Shown: piece after piece, positions 44,956-53,999 of the stretch
How positions within the stretch are numbered: the first letter of the stretch is position 1
Layout of the letters: every line of letters begins with the position of its first letter
Source: Nesterenkonia xinjiangensis
GTDB taxonomy: Bacteria > Actinomycetota > Actinomycetes > Actinomycetales > Micrococcaceae
Length of the DNA: 64,000 bases
Assembly: GCF_013410745.1 (NCBI RefSeq)
Contig: NZ_JACCFY010000001.1
Span: 2,666,001-2,730,000, forward strand
Direction: 5' to 3'
Made by a program: the position numbers and the translations under genes
The notes under the pieces: model-generated
What the model was told of the DNA's origin: nothing
What the model saw: the letters and a program-made list of their open reading frames with translations, nothing else
Databases searched by the model: none

Positions 44956-44961
44956 TAGACT
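44956..44961 (+). promoter_or_regulatory. Possible -10 box of fdxA
   Basis: tagact, the same hexamer as before the first peptide importer. A transcript starting near 44968 has a leader of about 109 nt ending in a good ribosome site before ATG 45077. Confidence 0.4.
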
Positions 44962-45076
44962 GGAGGACACCGGCACGCCATGTGCCGTGTGCACCTGAGA
45001 AGAGCCGCCGTTCGCCTCGCCCACCGATCGGCAGTCCCGGGTCACCTCTCGGTGACCAGGAGAGACAGAGGAGTCC

Positions 45077-45397
45077 ATGACCTACATCATCGCCCTTCCC
45101 TGTGTGGACCTGAAGGACAAGGCCTGCATCGAGGAATGCCCGGTGGACTGCATCTACGAGGGCGAGCGTTCGCTCTACATCCACCCCGACGAATGTGTGG
45201 ACTGCGGCGCCTGTGAACCGGTCTGCCCCGTGGAGGCCATCTACTACGAGGACGACGTCCCCGAGGAGTGGTCCGAGTACTACCGGGCCAACGTCGAGTT
45301 CTTCGACGACGTCGGCTCTCCGGGCGGCGCCGCGAAGGTCGGCAGGATCGACAAGGACCATGAAGTCATCACTGCCCTGCCCGCGCAGGAGCACTGA
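45077..45397 (+). CDS. fdxA: 7Fe ferredoxin
   Basis: 106 aa soluble electron carrier. Cluster cysteines are C9, C17 and C50 for a [3Fe-4S] centre and C21, C40, C43 and C46 for a [4Fe-4S] centre, with C25 extra. The PVDCIYEGERSLYIHPDECVDCG stretch is diagnostic of the actinobacterial FdxA type. It lies directly before dapC, an arrangement common in this phylum although the two proteins have no known functional link. Confidence 0.96.
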   Translation: MTYIIALPCVDLKDKACIEECPVDCIYEGERSLYIHPDECVDCGACEPVCPVEAIYYEDDVPEEWSEYYRANVEFFDDVGSPGGAAKVGRIDKDHEVITALPAQEH

Positions 45398-45401
45398 CCG
45401 A

Positions 45402-46505
45402 TTGGACATGCTGACCCTCCCTGAGTATCCGTGGGACGCCATGGCTCCGTACCTGGAGCAGGCGGCCGCGCATCCGGACGGCCCCGTCAACCTCTCCATC
45501 GGCACTCCGGTGGATTCGACTCCGGCGGTGATCCGGGAGGCGCTGGCCTCCGCGTCCGACGCCCCCGGCTACCCGACGACCCACGGACGCCGTGAGCTCC
45601 GTGAGGCGGTGGCCGCCTGGTTCTCCCGGCGACGCGGGGTGCACGACGTCGATCCCGAGGCCGTGCTGCCGACCATCGGCTCCAAGGAGCTGGTGGCCTG
45701 GCTGCCGACGCTGCTCGGGATGGGGCAGGACGACGTCGTGCTGCGGCCCAGGGTCGCGTATCCGACCTATGACATCGGAGCCCAGATCGCTGGGGCCACA
45801 CCGCTGGCGGTGGAGGATCCCGCCGAGCTGGACGAGGGCACCCTGGCGCGGGTGAAGCTGATCTGGCTGAACTCGCCGGCGAACCCGACCGGCGCGGTCA
45901 CCGGGGTGGAGCACATGAGGGCGTGGGTGGAGCTGGCCCGACGCCTCGGCGCCGTCGTCGCCTCGGATGAGTGCTACGCGGAGCTGCCCTGGGAGGTCGA
46001 CGAGGTCCCGTCGGTGCTTGACCCGCGGGTCAGCGCAGGCGACCATCGGGGTCTGCTGGCGGTCTACTCCGCCTCCAAACAGTCGAACGTGGCCGGCTAT
46101 CGGGCGGCGTTCGCCGCCGGATGCCCGGAGCTGATCGCCGGACTGGTCAACACCCGCAAGCATGCGGGCATGATCATGCCCGCCCCCGTGCAGGAGGCGC
46201 TGCGCGTGGCGTTGACCGATGACGCCCACGTCGAGGCCCAGCGGGAGATCTACGGGCGTCGTCGGGAGCTGCTGCTGCCCGCGCTGCAGGCCTCCGGGCT
46301 GCAGGTGCGGGACTCCGTCGCCGGGCTCTACCTGTGGTGCACGGACGGGGTCTCCGACTCTTGGACCCTGGTGGAGAAGATGGCCTCCCGCGGCATCGTC
46401 GTGGGGCCGGGAGTGTTCTACGGAGAGCACGGTGACGGGTTCATCAGGGTGGCACTGACGGCCCCGGACGAACGGATCGCCGCGGCCGCGGAACGGCTCG
46501 GCTGA
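45402..46505 (+). CDS. dapC: N-succinyldiaminopimelate aminotransferase, DapC type
   Basis: 367 aa fold-type I PLP enzyme. Catalyses amination of N-succinyl-2-amino-6-ketopimelate in lysine/DAP synthesis. Features: LSIGTPVDSTP near the N-terminus, SPANPTGAV, ASDECYAELPW and the PLP lysine K226 in YSASKQSNVAGYR. Start is uncertain: TTG 45402 has aggag 10 nt upstream, and ATG 45408 is the alternative. It follows fdxA by only 4 nt. dapD and dapE, the partner steps, lie 5 kb on. Confidence 0.93.
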   Translation: MDMLTLPEYPWDAMAPYLEQAAAHPDGPVNLSIGTPVDSTPAVIREALASASDAPGYPTTHGRRELREAVAAWFSRRRGVHDVDPEAVLPTIGSKELVAWLPTLLGMGQDDVVLRPRVAYPTYDIGAQIAGATPLAVEDPAELDEGTLARVKLIWLNSPANPTGAVTGVEHMRAWVELARRLGAVVASDECYAELPWEVDEVPSVLDPRVSAGDHRGLLAVYSASKQSNVAGYRAAFAAGCPELIAGLVNTRKHAGMIMPAPVQEALRVALTDDAHVEAQREIYGRRRELLLPALQASGLQVRDSVAGLYLWCTDGVSDSWTLVEKMASRGIVVGPGVFYGEHGDGFIRVALTAPDERIAAAAERLG

Positions 46506-46622
46506 ACCCGCCGAGACCGGCGCAGCGGCGCCCGCATCGGGCTGGAGTAAGGGTGCGCGAAGGCCCTGTGACGGGCCGCGCGTGGACCACGACACAACTG
46601 GCAACGCGACGTGACGACCAGG

Positions 46623-46628
46623 TAGGTT
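46623..46628 (+). promoter_or_regulatory. Possible -10 box of gltA
   Basis: taggtt gives a transcript start near 46635 and a 33-nt leader before the gltA ATG. Confidence 0.35.
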
Positions 46629-46667
46629 GTCAGTGTCGCGTACGAGTGTTTCTGACGAGGAGACCGC

Positions 46668-47951
46668 ATGACTGAGCAGACAGCAGCCCGCCTGAGCTAT
46701 CAGGACCAGGAGCTCGAGCTACCCGTCGAGGGTGCCGTCGAAGGCAACGACGGGCTCGACATCGCTCCGCTGCTGAAGACCACCGGGGCCGTCACCTACG
46801 ACCCGGGTTTCATGAACACCGCGAACGCGAAGTCTGCGATCACCTACATCGACGGGGACGAGGGCATCCTGCGCTACCGCGGGTACCCGATCGAGCAGCT
46901 CGCCGAGCACTCCAACTTCCTTGAGGTCTCCTATCTGCTCATCTATGGGGAGCTTCCCGCCCAGGAGCAGCTCGACGCATTCGACAACGTCACCCGACGC
47001 CACACCCTGCTCCACGAGGAGCTGAAGGGCTTCTTCGGCGGATTTCCGCGGGATGCCCACCCGATGCCGGTGCTCTCCTCGGCGGTTTCCGCACTGTCGA
47101 CCTTCTACCAGGACTCGCTGGATCCCTTCGACGACGAGCACGTCGAGCGCTCCACCTACCGCTTGCTGGCGAAGGTGCCGACCATCGCCTCCTACGCGTA
47201 CAAGAAGTCCATCGGCCAGCCGATGCTCTACCCGGACAACAACCTGGACCTGGTGGAGAACTTCCTCCGCGGCTGCTTCGGGGTGCCTGCCGAGCAGTAC
47301 GAGCTGGATCCGGATCTGGTCAACGCCCTGGACACCCTGCTGATCCTGCATGCGGACCATGAGCAGAACTGCTCCACCTCCACGGTGCGTCTGGTCGGCT
47401 CCTCGCAGGCCAACATGTTCGCCTCCATCTCTGCCGGCATCAACGCCCTGTTCGGCCCCGCGCACGGCGGAGCGAACGAGGCCGTGCTGAAGATGCTGCG
47501 CCAGATCCAGGCCGGCGACGTCAGTCCCGAGGCCTTCATGGAGAAGGTGAAGAACAAGGAGGACGGCGTCCGCCTGATGGGCTTCGGCCACCGGGTGTAC
47601 AAGAACTACGACCCGCGGGCGCGGGTCGTCAAAGGCATCGCTGATGACATCCTGGCCAAGCTCGGCGGAGACGATGAGCTCTTCGAGATCGCCCAGCGCC
47701 TCGAGCAGAAGGCCCTGGAGGACGACTACTTCATCGAGCGCCGGCTCTACCCGAACGTGGACTTCTACACCGGTCTGATCTACAAGGCCATGGGCTTCCC
47801 GGAGAAGATGTTCACCGTGCTCTTCGCCTTGGGCCGTCTGCCGGGTTGGATCGCCCAGTGGCGGGAGATGATGAGGGACCCTGCCACCAAGATCGGCCGC
47901 CCGCGCCAGCTCTACGTCGGCGCGCCCGAGCGCATCTACCCGGGCGTATGA
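46668..47951 (+). CDS. gltA: Citrate synthase
   Basis: 427 aa type II (allosteric Gram-negative-like) citrate synthase. Catalytic residues are H266 in GPAHGGANEAV, H308 in MGFGHRVYKNYDPRA and D365 in YPNVDFYTG. Condenses acetyl-CoA and oxaloacetate to citrate. A good ribosome site (gaggag) precedes ATG 46668 and a 12-bp stem terminator follows the stop. Confidence 0.97.
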   Translation: MTEQTAARLSYQDQELELPVEGAVEGNDGLDIAPLLKTTGAVTYDPGFMNTANAKSAITYIDGDEGILRYRGYPIEQLAEHSNFLEVSYLLIYGELPAQEQLDAFDNVTRRHTLLHEELKGFFGGFPRDAHPMPVLSSAVSALSTFYQDSLDPFDDEHVERSTYRLLAKVPTIASYAYKKSIGQPMLYPDNNLDLVENFLRGCFGVPAEQYELDPDLVNALDTLLILHADHEQNCSTSTVRLVGSSQANMFASISAGINALFGPAHGGANEAVLKMLRQIQAGDVSPEAFMEKVKNKEDGVRLMGFGHRVYKNYDPRARVVKGIADDILAKLGGDDELFEIAQRLEQKALEDDYFIERRLYPNVDFYTGLIYKAMGFPEKMFTVLFALGRLPGWIAQWREMMRDPATKIGRPRQLYVGAPERIYPGV

Positions 47952-47987
47952 CTCGCCGCTGACGCGCAGACAGCACCCCCAGACAGC

Positions 47988-48026
47988 AGAGGACCCCGCA
48001 GCCGGACGACGGCGGCGGGGTCCTCT
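47988..48026 (+). terminator. Terminator after gltA
   Basis: agaggaccccgc (47988-47999) pairs with gcggggtcctct (48015-48026), followed by ttg. Confidence 0.85.
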
Positions 48027-48122
48027 TGCGACTGCGGGTGGATACAGCGCAGGGGCGTGCGTCCCACGGCGCACCTACGGAGCTGTGCCCCGGCCTGCCG
48101 AAGGTTGCGCCTGCCTCTTCCT

Positions 48123-48782
48123 TCAGCTGCGCGAAGCTTGATCGAGCAGGTCGCTCTCGGCGGGTGCGCCCTCGGGGAGGGGCGTCGAGATGTCGCGGGC
48201 GGCCCGAAGCCCATCGAGGAGGAGGACGGCGTAGCGTCGCCAGATCTCCGGCGAGAAGTCGCGGGTCCGCTGGGTCACAGCTCCGAGCATGATCTGCAGC
48301 ATCGGAAAGTCCGTGTGGTCCAGGTCGGCTCTCAGCTCGCCTGCGTCCCGGGCCCGCGTCAGGATGGCGTCGACCGCTGGTGAGAGGCGCTCCCGCACGC
48401 CGCTGAGAGCAGCACCGGCTTCGGAGCCCCCGTCGAAGAGGAGCTCCCTCAGTCCTCTGTTCCCTGCGAACTTGGTTGATGCGGCCAGGAAGAACTGCTC
48501 GAACGCTTTCCAGGGACCGAGATCGGCGGCCAGCGCTTCCTCGGCCAGCTCGACCACGTCCTCGACGGCGCTGTCAAGGACGGCCTCGATGAGTGCCGTG
48601 CGATTGGCGAACCGCCTGTACGCGGTGCCTACACCGACTCCGGCTCGTCGCGCGACGTCGTCGAGGGTGACTTCGAGGCCTCGCTCGGCGAAGAGCTCTT
48701 GGGCGGCCCCGAGCAGGCGCTGACGGTTGCGCTCCGCATCGGCGCGCAGTGGCCTGGACTCAGATCGTGTATCGGGTGGCAC
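48123..48782 (-). CDS. TetR-family repressor
   Basis: 219 aa. N-terminal helix-turn-helix: RQRLLGAAQELFAERGLEVTLDDVARRAGVGVGTAYRRFANR; the C-terminal domain (about 60-200) is a ligand-binding helical bundle. Start is GTG 48782, and tacgct lies 7 nt upstream, so the message is probably leaderless. It is divergent from an FAD monooxygenase and its own -10 lies at one end of a symmetric operator (48791-48831), so it should repress both itself and the monooxygenase. Confidence 0.92.
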   Translation of the reverse strand: MPPDTRSESRPLRADAERNRQRLLGAAQELFAERGLEVTLDDVARRAGVGVGTAYRRFANRTALIEAVLDSAVEDVVELAEEALAADLGPWKAFEQFFLAASTKFAGNRGLRELLFDGGSEAGAALSGVRERLSPAVDAILTRARDAGELRADLDHTDFPMLQIMLGAVTQRTRDFSPEIWRRYAVLLLDGLRAARDISTPLPEGAPAESDLLDQASRS

Positions 48783-48790
48783 AGCGTCGA

Positions 48791-48831
48791 GCGTACACCA
48801 AGTGGAGGTGAGGCCTCCACATGTTGTACGC
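48791..48831. promoter_or_regulatory. 41-bp symmetric operator with divergent -10 boxes
   Basis: The arms gcgtaca...tgtacgc and gtggagg...cctccac form a dyad centred on 48811. The repressor -10 (tacgct on the minus strand, 48795-48790) and the monooxygenase -10 (tacgct on the plus strand, 48827-48832) are mirror images about the same centre. A repressor dimer bound here would block both promoters at once. Confidence 0.65.
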
Positions 48832-48842
48832 TCCCCTCAAGC

Positions 48843-48857
48843 GGAGGTTTAACCTCC
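48843..48857. promoter_or_regulatory. Second operator copy in the monooxygenase leader
   Basis: ggaggtttaacctcc repeats the ggagg-N5-cctcc core of the first operator (48804-48818), 39 bp away centre to centre and just after the predicted transcript start of the monooxygenase gene. Confidence 0.55.
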
Positions 48858-48876
48858 ATTTAACGAGGAGGATCGG

Positions 48877-50094
48877 ATGGAGAATAGGAAACGCGCCCTG
48901 GTGGTCGGCACGGGGATCGCCGGACTGGCTTCGGCCCAGCGTCTGCAAGAGATCGGTTGGGAGCCTGTGCTCGCCGAACGGGCACCGGAGCGACGTTCTA
49001 TGGGTTACTTCATCGCGATGTTCGGGACTGGCCGAGCGACCGCCCAGCGTTTGGGGGTGCTCGACGCGATCGGTAACCGCATCGCCGCTGAGGGCGTGAC
49101 CTACGACGTCAACCGCGCCGGTTCTCGTCGCAAGCCCAGCATGGGGTACGGCGATCTGCCGGGCGACCCGCGGATGATCCTGCGCGGCGACATCGAGTCC
49201 GCCCTGTATCCGCAAGTTGCTGAGGCGGTAGAGATTCGGTACGGCACGAGCCCCATCGAGATCAGGGAGCACGCTGACGGAGTCGACGTGACGCTGCGCC
49301 AGACCAAAGGGGAAGTCGTCACCGACACCACCGAGCACTTCGACCTCGTCGTCGGGGCGGACGGCCTCCGCTCGACCGTGCGGCGGCTCAGGTTCGGCCC
49401 CCACGACGAGCTGATGCGGCCGCTCAACCACATCATCGCCGCGACGATGCTCCAAGAGCCCGTACCCGGCTTCGACTCGACCCACGGCCTCACTCTGGCT
49501 GAGGCCGGTCGTGCCGCCTGGGTGTTCCCCTTTTCCGATCACACCCCGGGCGTCCTGCTCTCATACCGGACCGATGACGAGGACGCGGAGTTCAGCATGA
49601 GCAGGATGGACGCTCTGCGACGAGCGTTCGGCCCCGAGCCGCTGGGCCCGATCCTGGAGCACCTCCTGCAGCAGTATGAGGCGGCCGATGACAAGCTGTT
49701 CGACTCCGCCCACCAGGTCGTCATGCCGAAGTGGCACACGGACCGCGTCGTGCTGGTCGGAGACTCTGCCTGGTGCCTGACTCTCTACTCCGGCATGGGA
49801 GCGTCGATGGGGCTGGCCGGGGCCGACCTGCTCGGCACAACGCTCGCCCGGAACCCTGAAAGCACACCGCGTGCCCTCCGTGAGTGGGAGCAGCAGATCC
49901 GCCCGTTCGTAGCCAAGCAGCAGCACTCCGGACGCACAGAGGGGTTGACCATGTTCGTGCCACAGGCCCGTCGAGATCTTGCCAAGCGCAGCGCGATGAA
50001 AGCGGTGACCGGCAACAAGACCGCTATGAAGGTCGTGAAGACACTTCTCGCCCCGAAGTTCGAGGAGAAGTCGGTCGACGTCGCCGCGCCGTGA
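48877..50094 (+). CDS. FAD-dependent monooxygenase, TetX/PHBH-like
   Basis: 405 aa class A flavin monooxygenase. N-terminal dinucleotide-binding VVGTGIAGLASAQRL, the DG-type motif FDLVVGADGLRSTVRR and the GD motif RVVLVGDSAWCLTLYSGMGASMGLAGADLL. The ribosome site gaggagg lies 5 nt before ATG 48877. It is regulated, by inference, by the divergent TetR protein. Related enzymes hydroxylate aromatics or inactivate tetracyclines; the substrate here is unknown. Confidence 0.9.
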   Translation: MENRKRALVVGTGIAGLASAQRLQEIGWEPVLAERAPERRSMGYFIAMFGTGRATAQRLGVLDAIGNRIAAEGVTYDVNRAGSRRKPSMGYGDLPGDPRMILRGDIESALYPQVAEAVEIRYGTSPIEIREHADGVDVTLRQTKGEVVTDTTEHFDLVVGADGLRSTVRRLRFGPHDELMRPLNHIIAATMLQEPVPGFDSTHGLTLAEAGRAAWVFPFSDHTPGVLLSYRTDDEDAEFSMSRMDALRRAFGPEPLGPILEHLLQQYEAADDKLFDSAHQVVMPKWHTDRVVLVGDSAWCLTLYSGMGASMGLAGADLLGTTLARNPESTPRALREWEQQIRPFVAKQQHSGRTEGLTMFVPQARRDLAKRSAMKAVTGNKTAMKVVKTLLAPKFEEKSVDVAAP

Positions 50095-50316
50095 TCCGGG
50101 GCCGCGGTCGGCCAGCGAGCACGAACGAGGCGCCGACCTCGGACCTGCCGGGAGTTGGCTTGACCAACGTTCCGCCTCCCTCTCGGGGCGAGGAGGGCAC
50201 GTGACGGTTCTGGGGAGGTCACGCGGCTGCCCAAGGACAACAGGGCTCTGCGAGTGGCCTTGATCCCTCCGCCGGGGCAGCTCAGGGTCGAGACGAGAGC
50301 AGCGCCGGGCGGCCGC
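50095..50316. other. Gap after monooxygenase gene
   Basis: About 220 bp between convergent genes. I see no gene, repeat or clear terminator in it. Confidence 0.4.
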
Positions 50317-51429
50317 TCAGAAGCCGATGGTCACCGCGTCGTCGTTGACCTCGTCCACGCGCGCCCAGCGGCCGGTGTCGCGGTCCCACTGATAGGCGCC
50401 GGCGTGCACGGACTGGGTGCCGTGGACATCTGCGGTGGCCACGGCCCAGTGCGCCACGGTCCACAGCCGCTGGAGGGTCGGGGCCGCCTCCTCGTCGGAG
50501 TCGGCCTCGTCGTCCGCGCCGGGCATGGTGACGGTGACGACGGTGCCCGCCTCCGGTCCGCCATCGGCCTCGTCATCGGAGGCCTCGGCCCGGTCGATGA
50601 GAATCGGACCGTACTCGTCAAGGTGAGCATCTTCCGCGTCGCCGTCCGCGTCCTCATCCTCGGCAGATTCGCCGTCCTCGTCGGCAATCCGCGCCTCCAA
50701 TGCGGCCTGGGCGTCCTCGGGCACCTGCAGGGCCCCCGGCATCAGCTCGGCCAGCTCGTGGGCCATGCCGTCCGGGTCTGCCGGCGGTGCGTCCTTGCGG
50801 GACAGGTGGCAGGTCATCCCCACAGGCTGCTGACCGGTCAGCGGTCCGGCGAAGGCCCGACCGCGGTCGGCGTGCCGGGGATAGAAGCTGGGGTCCATCG
50901 GACGGTCGAGCGCCGTGGCCGCCTCAGAGATGCTGAGCTCAGGGGTCCAAGGGTCCTCGTCTCGGTCCTGTGCGGACTCCAAGGCGTCGTAGAAGCCCTT
51001 TACGGATGCGGCCGCCTCCGCGGGGGCGTCGTCGTCGGACCAGCTGGGCGAGCCCCGGCGGAACAGCTCACGGGCGTCCTGCTCCTCGGTGGCCTCCAAC
51101 ATCTGCAGGTCCGACTCCTGCAGAGCGATCCCCAAGGCGTCGGCGGCAGCCTCCTGGGGCAGTGCCCGATCCACTGCCATCGCCGAGATCAGGGCCGCGT
51201 TGGCGGCCTGTTCAGGGGAAAGGGTGTGCCGATCCTCACCGACCGGGACCTCACAGCGGGCGTCCAGCAGGAACTCCTGCTCGTCGATGTAGCGCCAAGT
51301 GCCCCACACCACGCCCGCCAGCGCCAGCGCCACAAGGGCCAGCACGGCCACAGCCCGACGGCGGCGCTTACGTCGGACCATCTCGCGCGTCGCCACGATC
51401 GGGCGGTCTGCACGGCGTCTGCTCATCAT
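50317..51429 (-). CDS. Membrane-anchored conserved hypothetical protein
   Basis: 370 aa. A basic N-terminus (RRKRRRRAV) and one transmembrane segment at about 26-46 anchor an extracytoplasmic domain. Two cysteines occur there, in DARCEVPVGED and VGMTCHLSRKD, and a very acidic stretch (about residues 240-310) follows. The motif ISAMAVDRALPQEAAADALGIALQESDLQ resembles a peptidase- or lysozyme-like helix, but I do not claim a fold. Similar proteins occur beside dapD in Micrococcales; function unknown. Two ATG codons are adjacent at the start. Confidence 0.75.
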   Translation of the reverse strand: MMSRRRADRPIVATREMVRRKRRRRAVAVLALVALALAGVVWGTWRYIDEQEFLLDARCEVPVGEDRHTLSPEQAANAALISAMAVDRALPQEAAADALGIALQESDLQMLEATEEQDARELFRRGSPSWSDDDAPAEAAASVKGFYDALESAQDRDEDPWTPELSISEAATALDRPMDPSFYPRHADRGRAFAGPLTGQQPVGMTCHLSRKDAPPADPDGMAHELAELMPGALQVPEDAQAALEARIADEDGESAEDEDADGDAEDAHLDEYGPILIDRAEASDDEADGGPEAGTVVTVTMPGADDEADSDEEAAPTLQRLWTVAHWAVATADVHGTQSVHAGAYQWDRDTGRWARVDEVNDDAVTIGF

Positions 51430-51528
51430 CGTGTGCGTGTCAGCCTCTGCTGCTCGGTCAGGGAACGGGCCGACGCCCCGGTCCGGACGTCTCCCGCGCA
51501 GGAGGCGTCCGGACCGGAACGTGGAACG

Positions 51529-52500
51529 TCAGTTGGCGTGCAGAGCCGTGTTGAGCTCCACCTTCTGGCCCTTGCGGGGCACCGCCTCGAGCCGGCCGGA
51601 GACAGAGTTGCGGCGGAACAGCAGGTTCGGCACCCCGGAGAGTGCGGAACCCTTGACCACCTCCACCACGTTGCCATGGTCATCGAGTAGGGAGACCTTG
51701 GTCCCGGCCGTCACGTAGAGCCCCGCCTCGACGACGGCGTCGTCGCCGATGGAGATCCCCACACCGGCGTTGGCGCCGAGCAGCACGCGCTCGCCGAGCG
51801 AGACCCGCTCCCTGCCGCCGCCGGAGAGCGTGCCCATGATGGAGGCGCCGCCGCCGACGTCGGTGCCGTCACCGACCACCACTCCGGCGGAGATGCGGCC
51901 CTCCACCATCGAGGTGCCCAGGGTCCCGGCGTTGAAGTTCACGAAGCCCTCGTGCATGACGGTGGTGCCCTCCGCCAGGTGGGCGCCGAGACGGACACGG
52001 TCGGCGTCGCCGATCCGCACGCCCACCGGCGTCACGTAGTCGACCAGCCGCGGGAACTTGTCGATGCTGAGCACCGTGACGTGCCCGCGGCCGCGCAGCT
52101 TCAGCCGGGTCGTCTCGAAGCCCTCCACGGCACAGGGGCCGAAGTTGGTCCAGACGACGTTCGTCAGGTGCCCGAAGATGCCGTCGAGGTTGATCGTGTT
52201 GGGCCGGGCCAGGCGGTGGGAGAGCAGGTGCAGGCGCAGCCAGACGTCCGAGGTGCCGGCGGCCTCGACGTCGAGGTCGGCCTCCACGGAGACCACCTCG
52301 GTGCGCACGCCTCGGTCCTCGTCGACGCTGGTGGCGGCCTCGAGCGAGGCGATCAGCTCGGCGTCCCCGTTCTCAGCGAGCGGGGCCAGCTGGGGGGAGG
52401 GGTACCAGGTGTCCAGCACCGTCCCGTCGGCGGTGACCGTGGCCAGACCATGGCCGGAGGCGACGCGGGAGGTGGATGCAGCAGTGTCCGTCGAAGTCAT
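51529..52500 (-). CDS. dapD: Tetrahydrodipicolinate N-succinyltransferase, actinobacterial DapD
   Basis: 323 aa. Left-handed beta-helix acyltransferase; adds succinyl from succinyl-CoA to tetrahydrodipicolinate. Conserved parts: [49 protein letters not shown] (hexapeptide repeats) and [32 protein letters not shown]. Start ATG 52500 has taagat 7 nt upstream (minus strand), so it is probably leaderless; ATG 52509 is the alternative. The start codons of dapD and dapE are 30 bp apart. Confidence 0.94.
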   Translation of the reverse strand: MTSTDTAASTSRVASGHGLATVTADGTVLDTWYPSPQLAPLAENGDAELIASLEAATSVDEDRGVRTEVVSVEADLDVEAAGTSDVWLRLHLLSHRLARPNTINLDGIFGHLTNVVWTNFGPCAVEGFETTRLKLRGRGHVTVLSIDKFPRLVDYVTPVGVRIGDADRVRLGAHLAEGTTVMHEGFVNFNAGTLGTSMVEGRISAGVVVGDGTDVGGGASIMGTLSGGGRERVSLGERVLLGANAGVGISIGDDAVVEAGLYVTAGTKVSLLDDHGNVVEVVKGSALSGVPNLLFRRNSVSGRLEAVPRKGQKVELNTALHAN

Positions 52501-52507
52501 GACGCCC

Positions 52508-52524
52508 ATCTTACGGACTACAGT
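52508..52524. promoter_or_regulatory. Back-to-back -10 boxes of dapD and dapE
   Basis: taagat (minus strand, 52513-52508) serves dapD and tacagt (plus strand, 52519-52524) serves dapE, separated by only 5 bp. Each lies 6-7 nt before its start codon, so both transcripts would be leaderless and each -35 region would lie inside the other gene. Confidence 0.5.
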
Positions 52525-52530
52525 GGAGCC

Positions 52531-53781
52531 ATGCCCGTTGACGAGCCTGACGCTGACAGCCCGGTCGAGAGCGCCGCGCCCCGACCCGCTCCGCCGATCC
52601 TGGACCTCACCGCCGAGATCACCGAGCTGACCGAGCAGATCATCGCCTGCGAATCGGTCTCCGGGAATGAACGCCGCCTGGCCGACGCGGTGGAGTCCGC
52701 ACTTCTGGAGCTGGGCGGGCTGTGGGTCCACCGTGACGGTGACACGGTGATCGCTCGCACCGACACCGGCGCCGACCAGCGGGTCGTGCTTGCCGGCCAC
52801 CTGGACACCGTGCCGCTGCCCAGCGATCCGGAGACCCGCGGTGCGCCCGGATTCCGCGGCACCGTCCCGCCCCAGTGGATGACCGCCGAGGGCACGCCCT
52901 GCGGCACTCCGCCAGCAGCCGGCCGTGCCGAGGACGACGTCCTCTACGGACGCGGGGCCACCGATATGAAGGGCGGGGTCGCGGTGCAGCTCAAGCTCGC
53001 CGCCGACGTCGCTGCCCGCCTGCGGACCCTGACCGCTGCGCAGTCACTTGCCCGCGACGTCACCTGGGTCTTCTACGATCATGAGGAGGTGGAGGCCTCC
53101 AAGTCCGGTCTCGGCCGGGTGCTGCGGACGATCCCCGATCTGCTGGCCGCCGACTTCGCGGTGCTGCTGGAACCGACCCATGGTGCCGTGGAGGGCGGCT
53201 GCAACGGCACCTGCCGGCTGCGGGTGACCATGCCCGGAGTGGCCGCCCACTCCGGGCGCGCCTGGATGGGGCGCAACGCGATCCATGCCGCCGCGCCGAT
53301 CCTGGCCGCGCTGGAGGCCTACGAGCCACGCACCGTCGACGTCGACGGCCTGGCCTACCGCGAGGGCCTCAACGCGGTGTCGATCAGCGGAGGCATCGCC
53401 GGCAACGTCATCCCCGACGCCTGCATCGTGGAGATCAACTACCGCTTCGCTCCGGACAAGACCGAGGCGCAGGCGCAGGATCACGTCCGCCAGGTGCTGC
53501 GCTCCGCCGGCATCGATGACGAGCTGGCAGAGGTCACCGACTCCTCGCCCGGGGCGCGCCCGGGGCTGGACCACCCCGCCGCGCAGGCGTTCGTGACCGC
53601 AGTCGGCGGCGTGCCCAAGCCCAAGTACGGATGGACCGACGTCGCACGATTCTCCGCGCTGGGTGTGCCGGCGGTGAACTTCGGTCCCGGAGACCCCCTT
53701 CTGGCGCACACCGATGACGAGCACGTCACGGCTGAGGCGCTGCGCGCCTGCTATGCGGCGATGCACCGCTGGCTCAGCTGA
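52531..53781 (+). CDS. dapE: Succinyl-diaminopimelate desuccinylase
   Basis: 416 aa M20-family zinc hydrolase; releases succinate to give LL-diaminopimelate. Metal and catalytic motifs: [35 protein letters not shown], and [13 protein letters not shown] with the general-base glutamate; the lid domain starts near [30 protein letters not shown]. There is a 25-residue polar N-terminal extension. tacagt ends 6 nt before the ATG and no ribosome site is seen. Divergent from dapD. Confidence 0.94.
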   Translation: MPVDEPDADSPVESAAPRPAPPILDLTAEITELTEQIIACESVSGNERRLADAVESALLELGGLWVHRDGDTVIARTDTGADQRVVLAGHLDTVPLPSDPETRGAPGFRGTVPPQWMTAEGTPCGTPPAAGRAEDDVLYGRGATDMKGGVAVQLKLAADVAARLRTLTAAQSLARDVTWVFYDHEEVEASKSGLGRVLRTIPDLLAADFAVLLEPTHGAVEGGCNGTCRLRVTMPGVAAHSGRAWMGRNAIHAAAPILAALEAYEPRTVDVDGLAYREGLNAVSISGGIAGNVIPDACIVEINYRFAPDKTEAQAQDHVRQVLRSAGIDDELAEVTDSSPGARPGLDHPAAQAFVTAVGGVPKPKYGWTDVARFSALGVPAVNFGPGDPLLAHTDDEHVTAEALRACYAAMHRWLS

Positions 53782-53925
53782 GTCGCTGACCCGAGTCGCC
53801 GGCCGGGCCTGGGAAGTCGCCCGGGATGACGCCTGGCTCGGCTTCGGATGATTCCTCCAGATGTGAAGCAGGTAACGATTCTGTCACCAGGGGCGCTCGG
53901 CTCCCCGTGGAGGCGGACTCTCGCA

Positions 53926-53969
53926 TAGCCTTACTGGACGAGGTCAGAGGGGGACCCCCGTTCTGACCT
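53926..53969 (+). promoter_or_regulatory. Possible -10 box and 5' hairpin of the TRAP operon
   Basis: tagcct (53926-53931) gives a start near 53938. Right after it aggtcaga-ggggg pairs with ccccc-gt-tctgacct (53941-53969), a stem of 8 + 5 bp that would sit at the very 5' end of the transcript, or act as an operator on the DNA. Confidence 0.4.
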
Positions 53970-53999
53970 GCTCGCATCACGTTCTTGAGGAGGACACCC

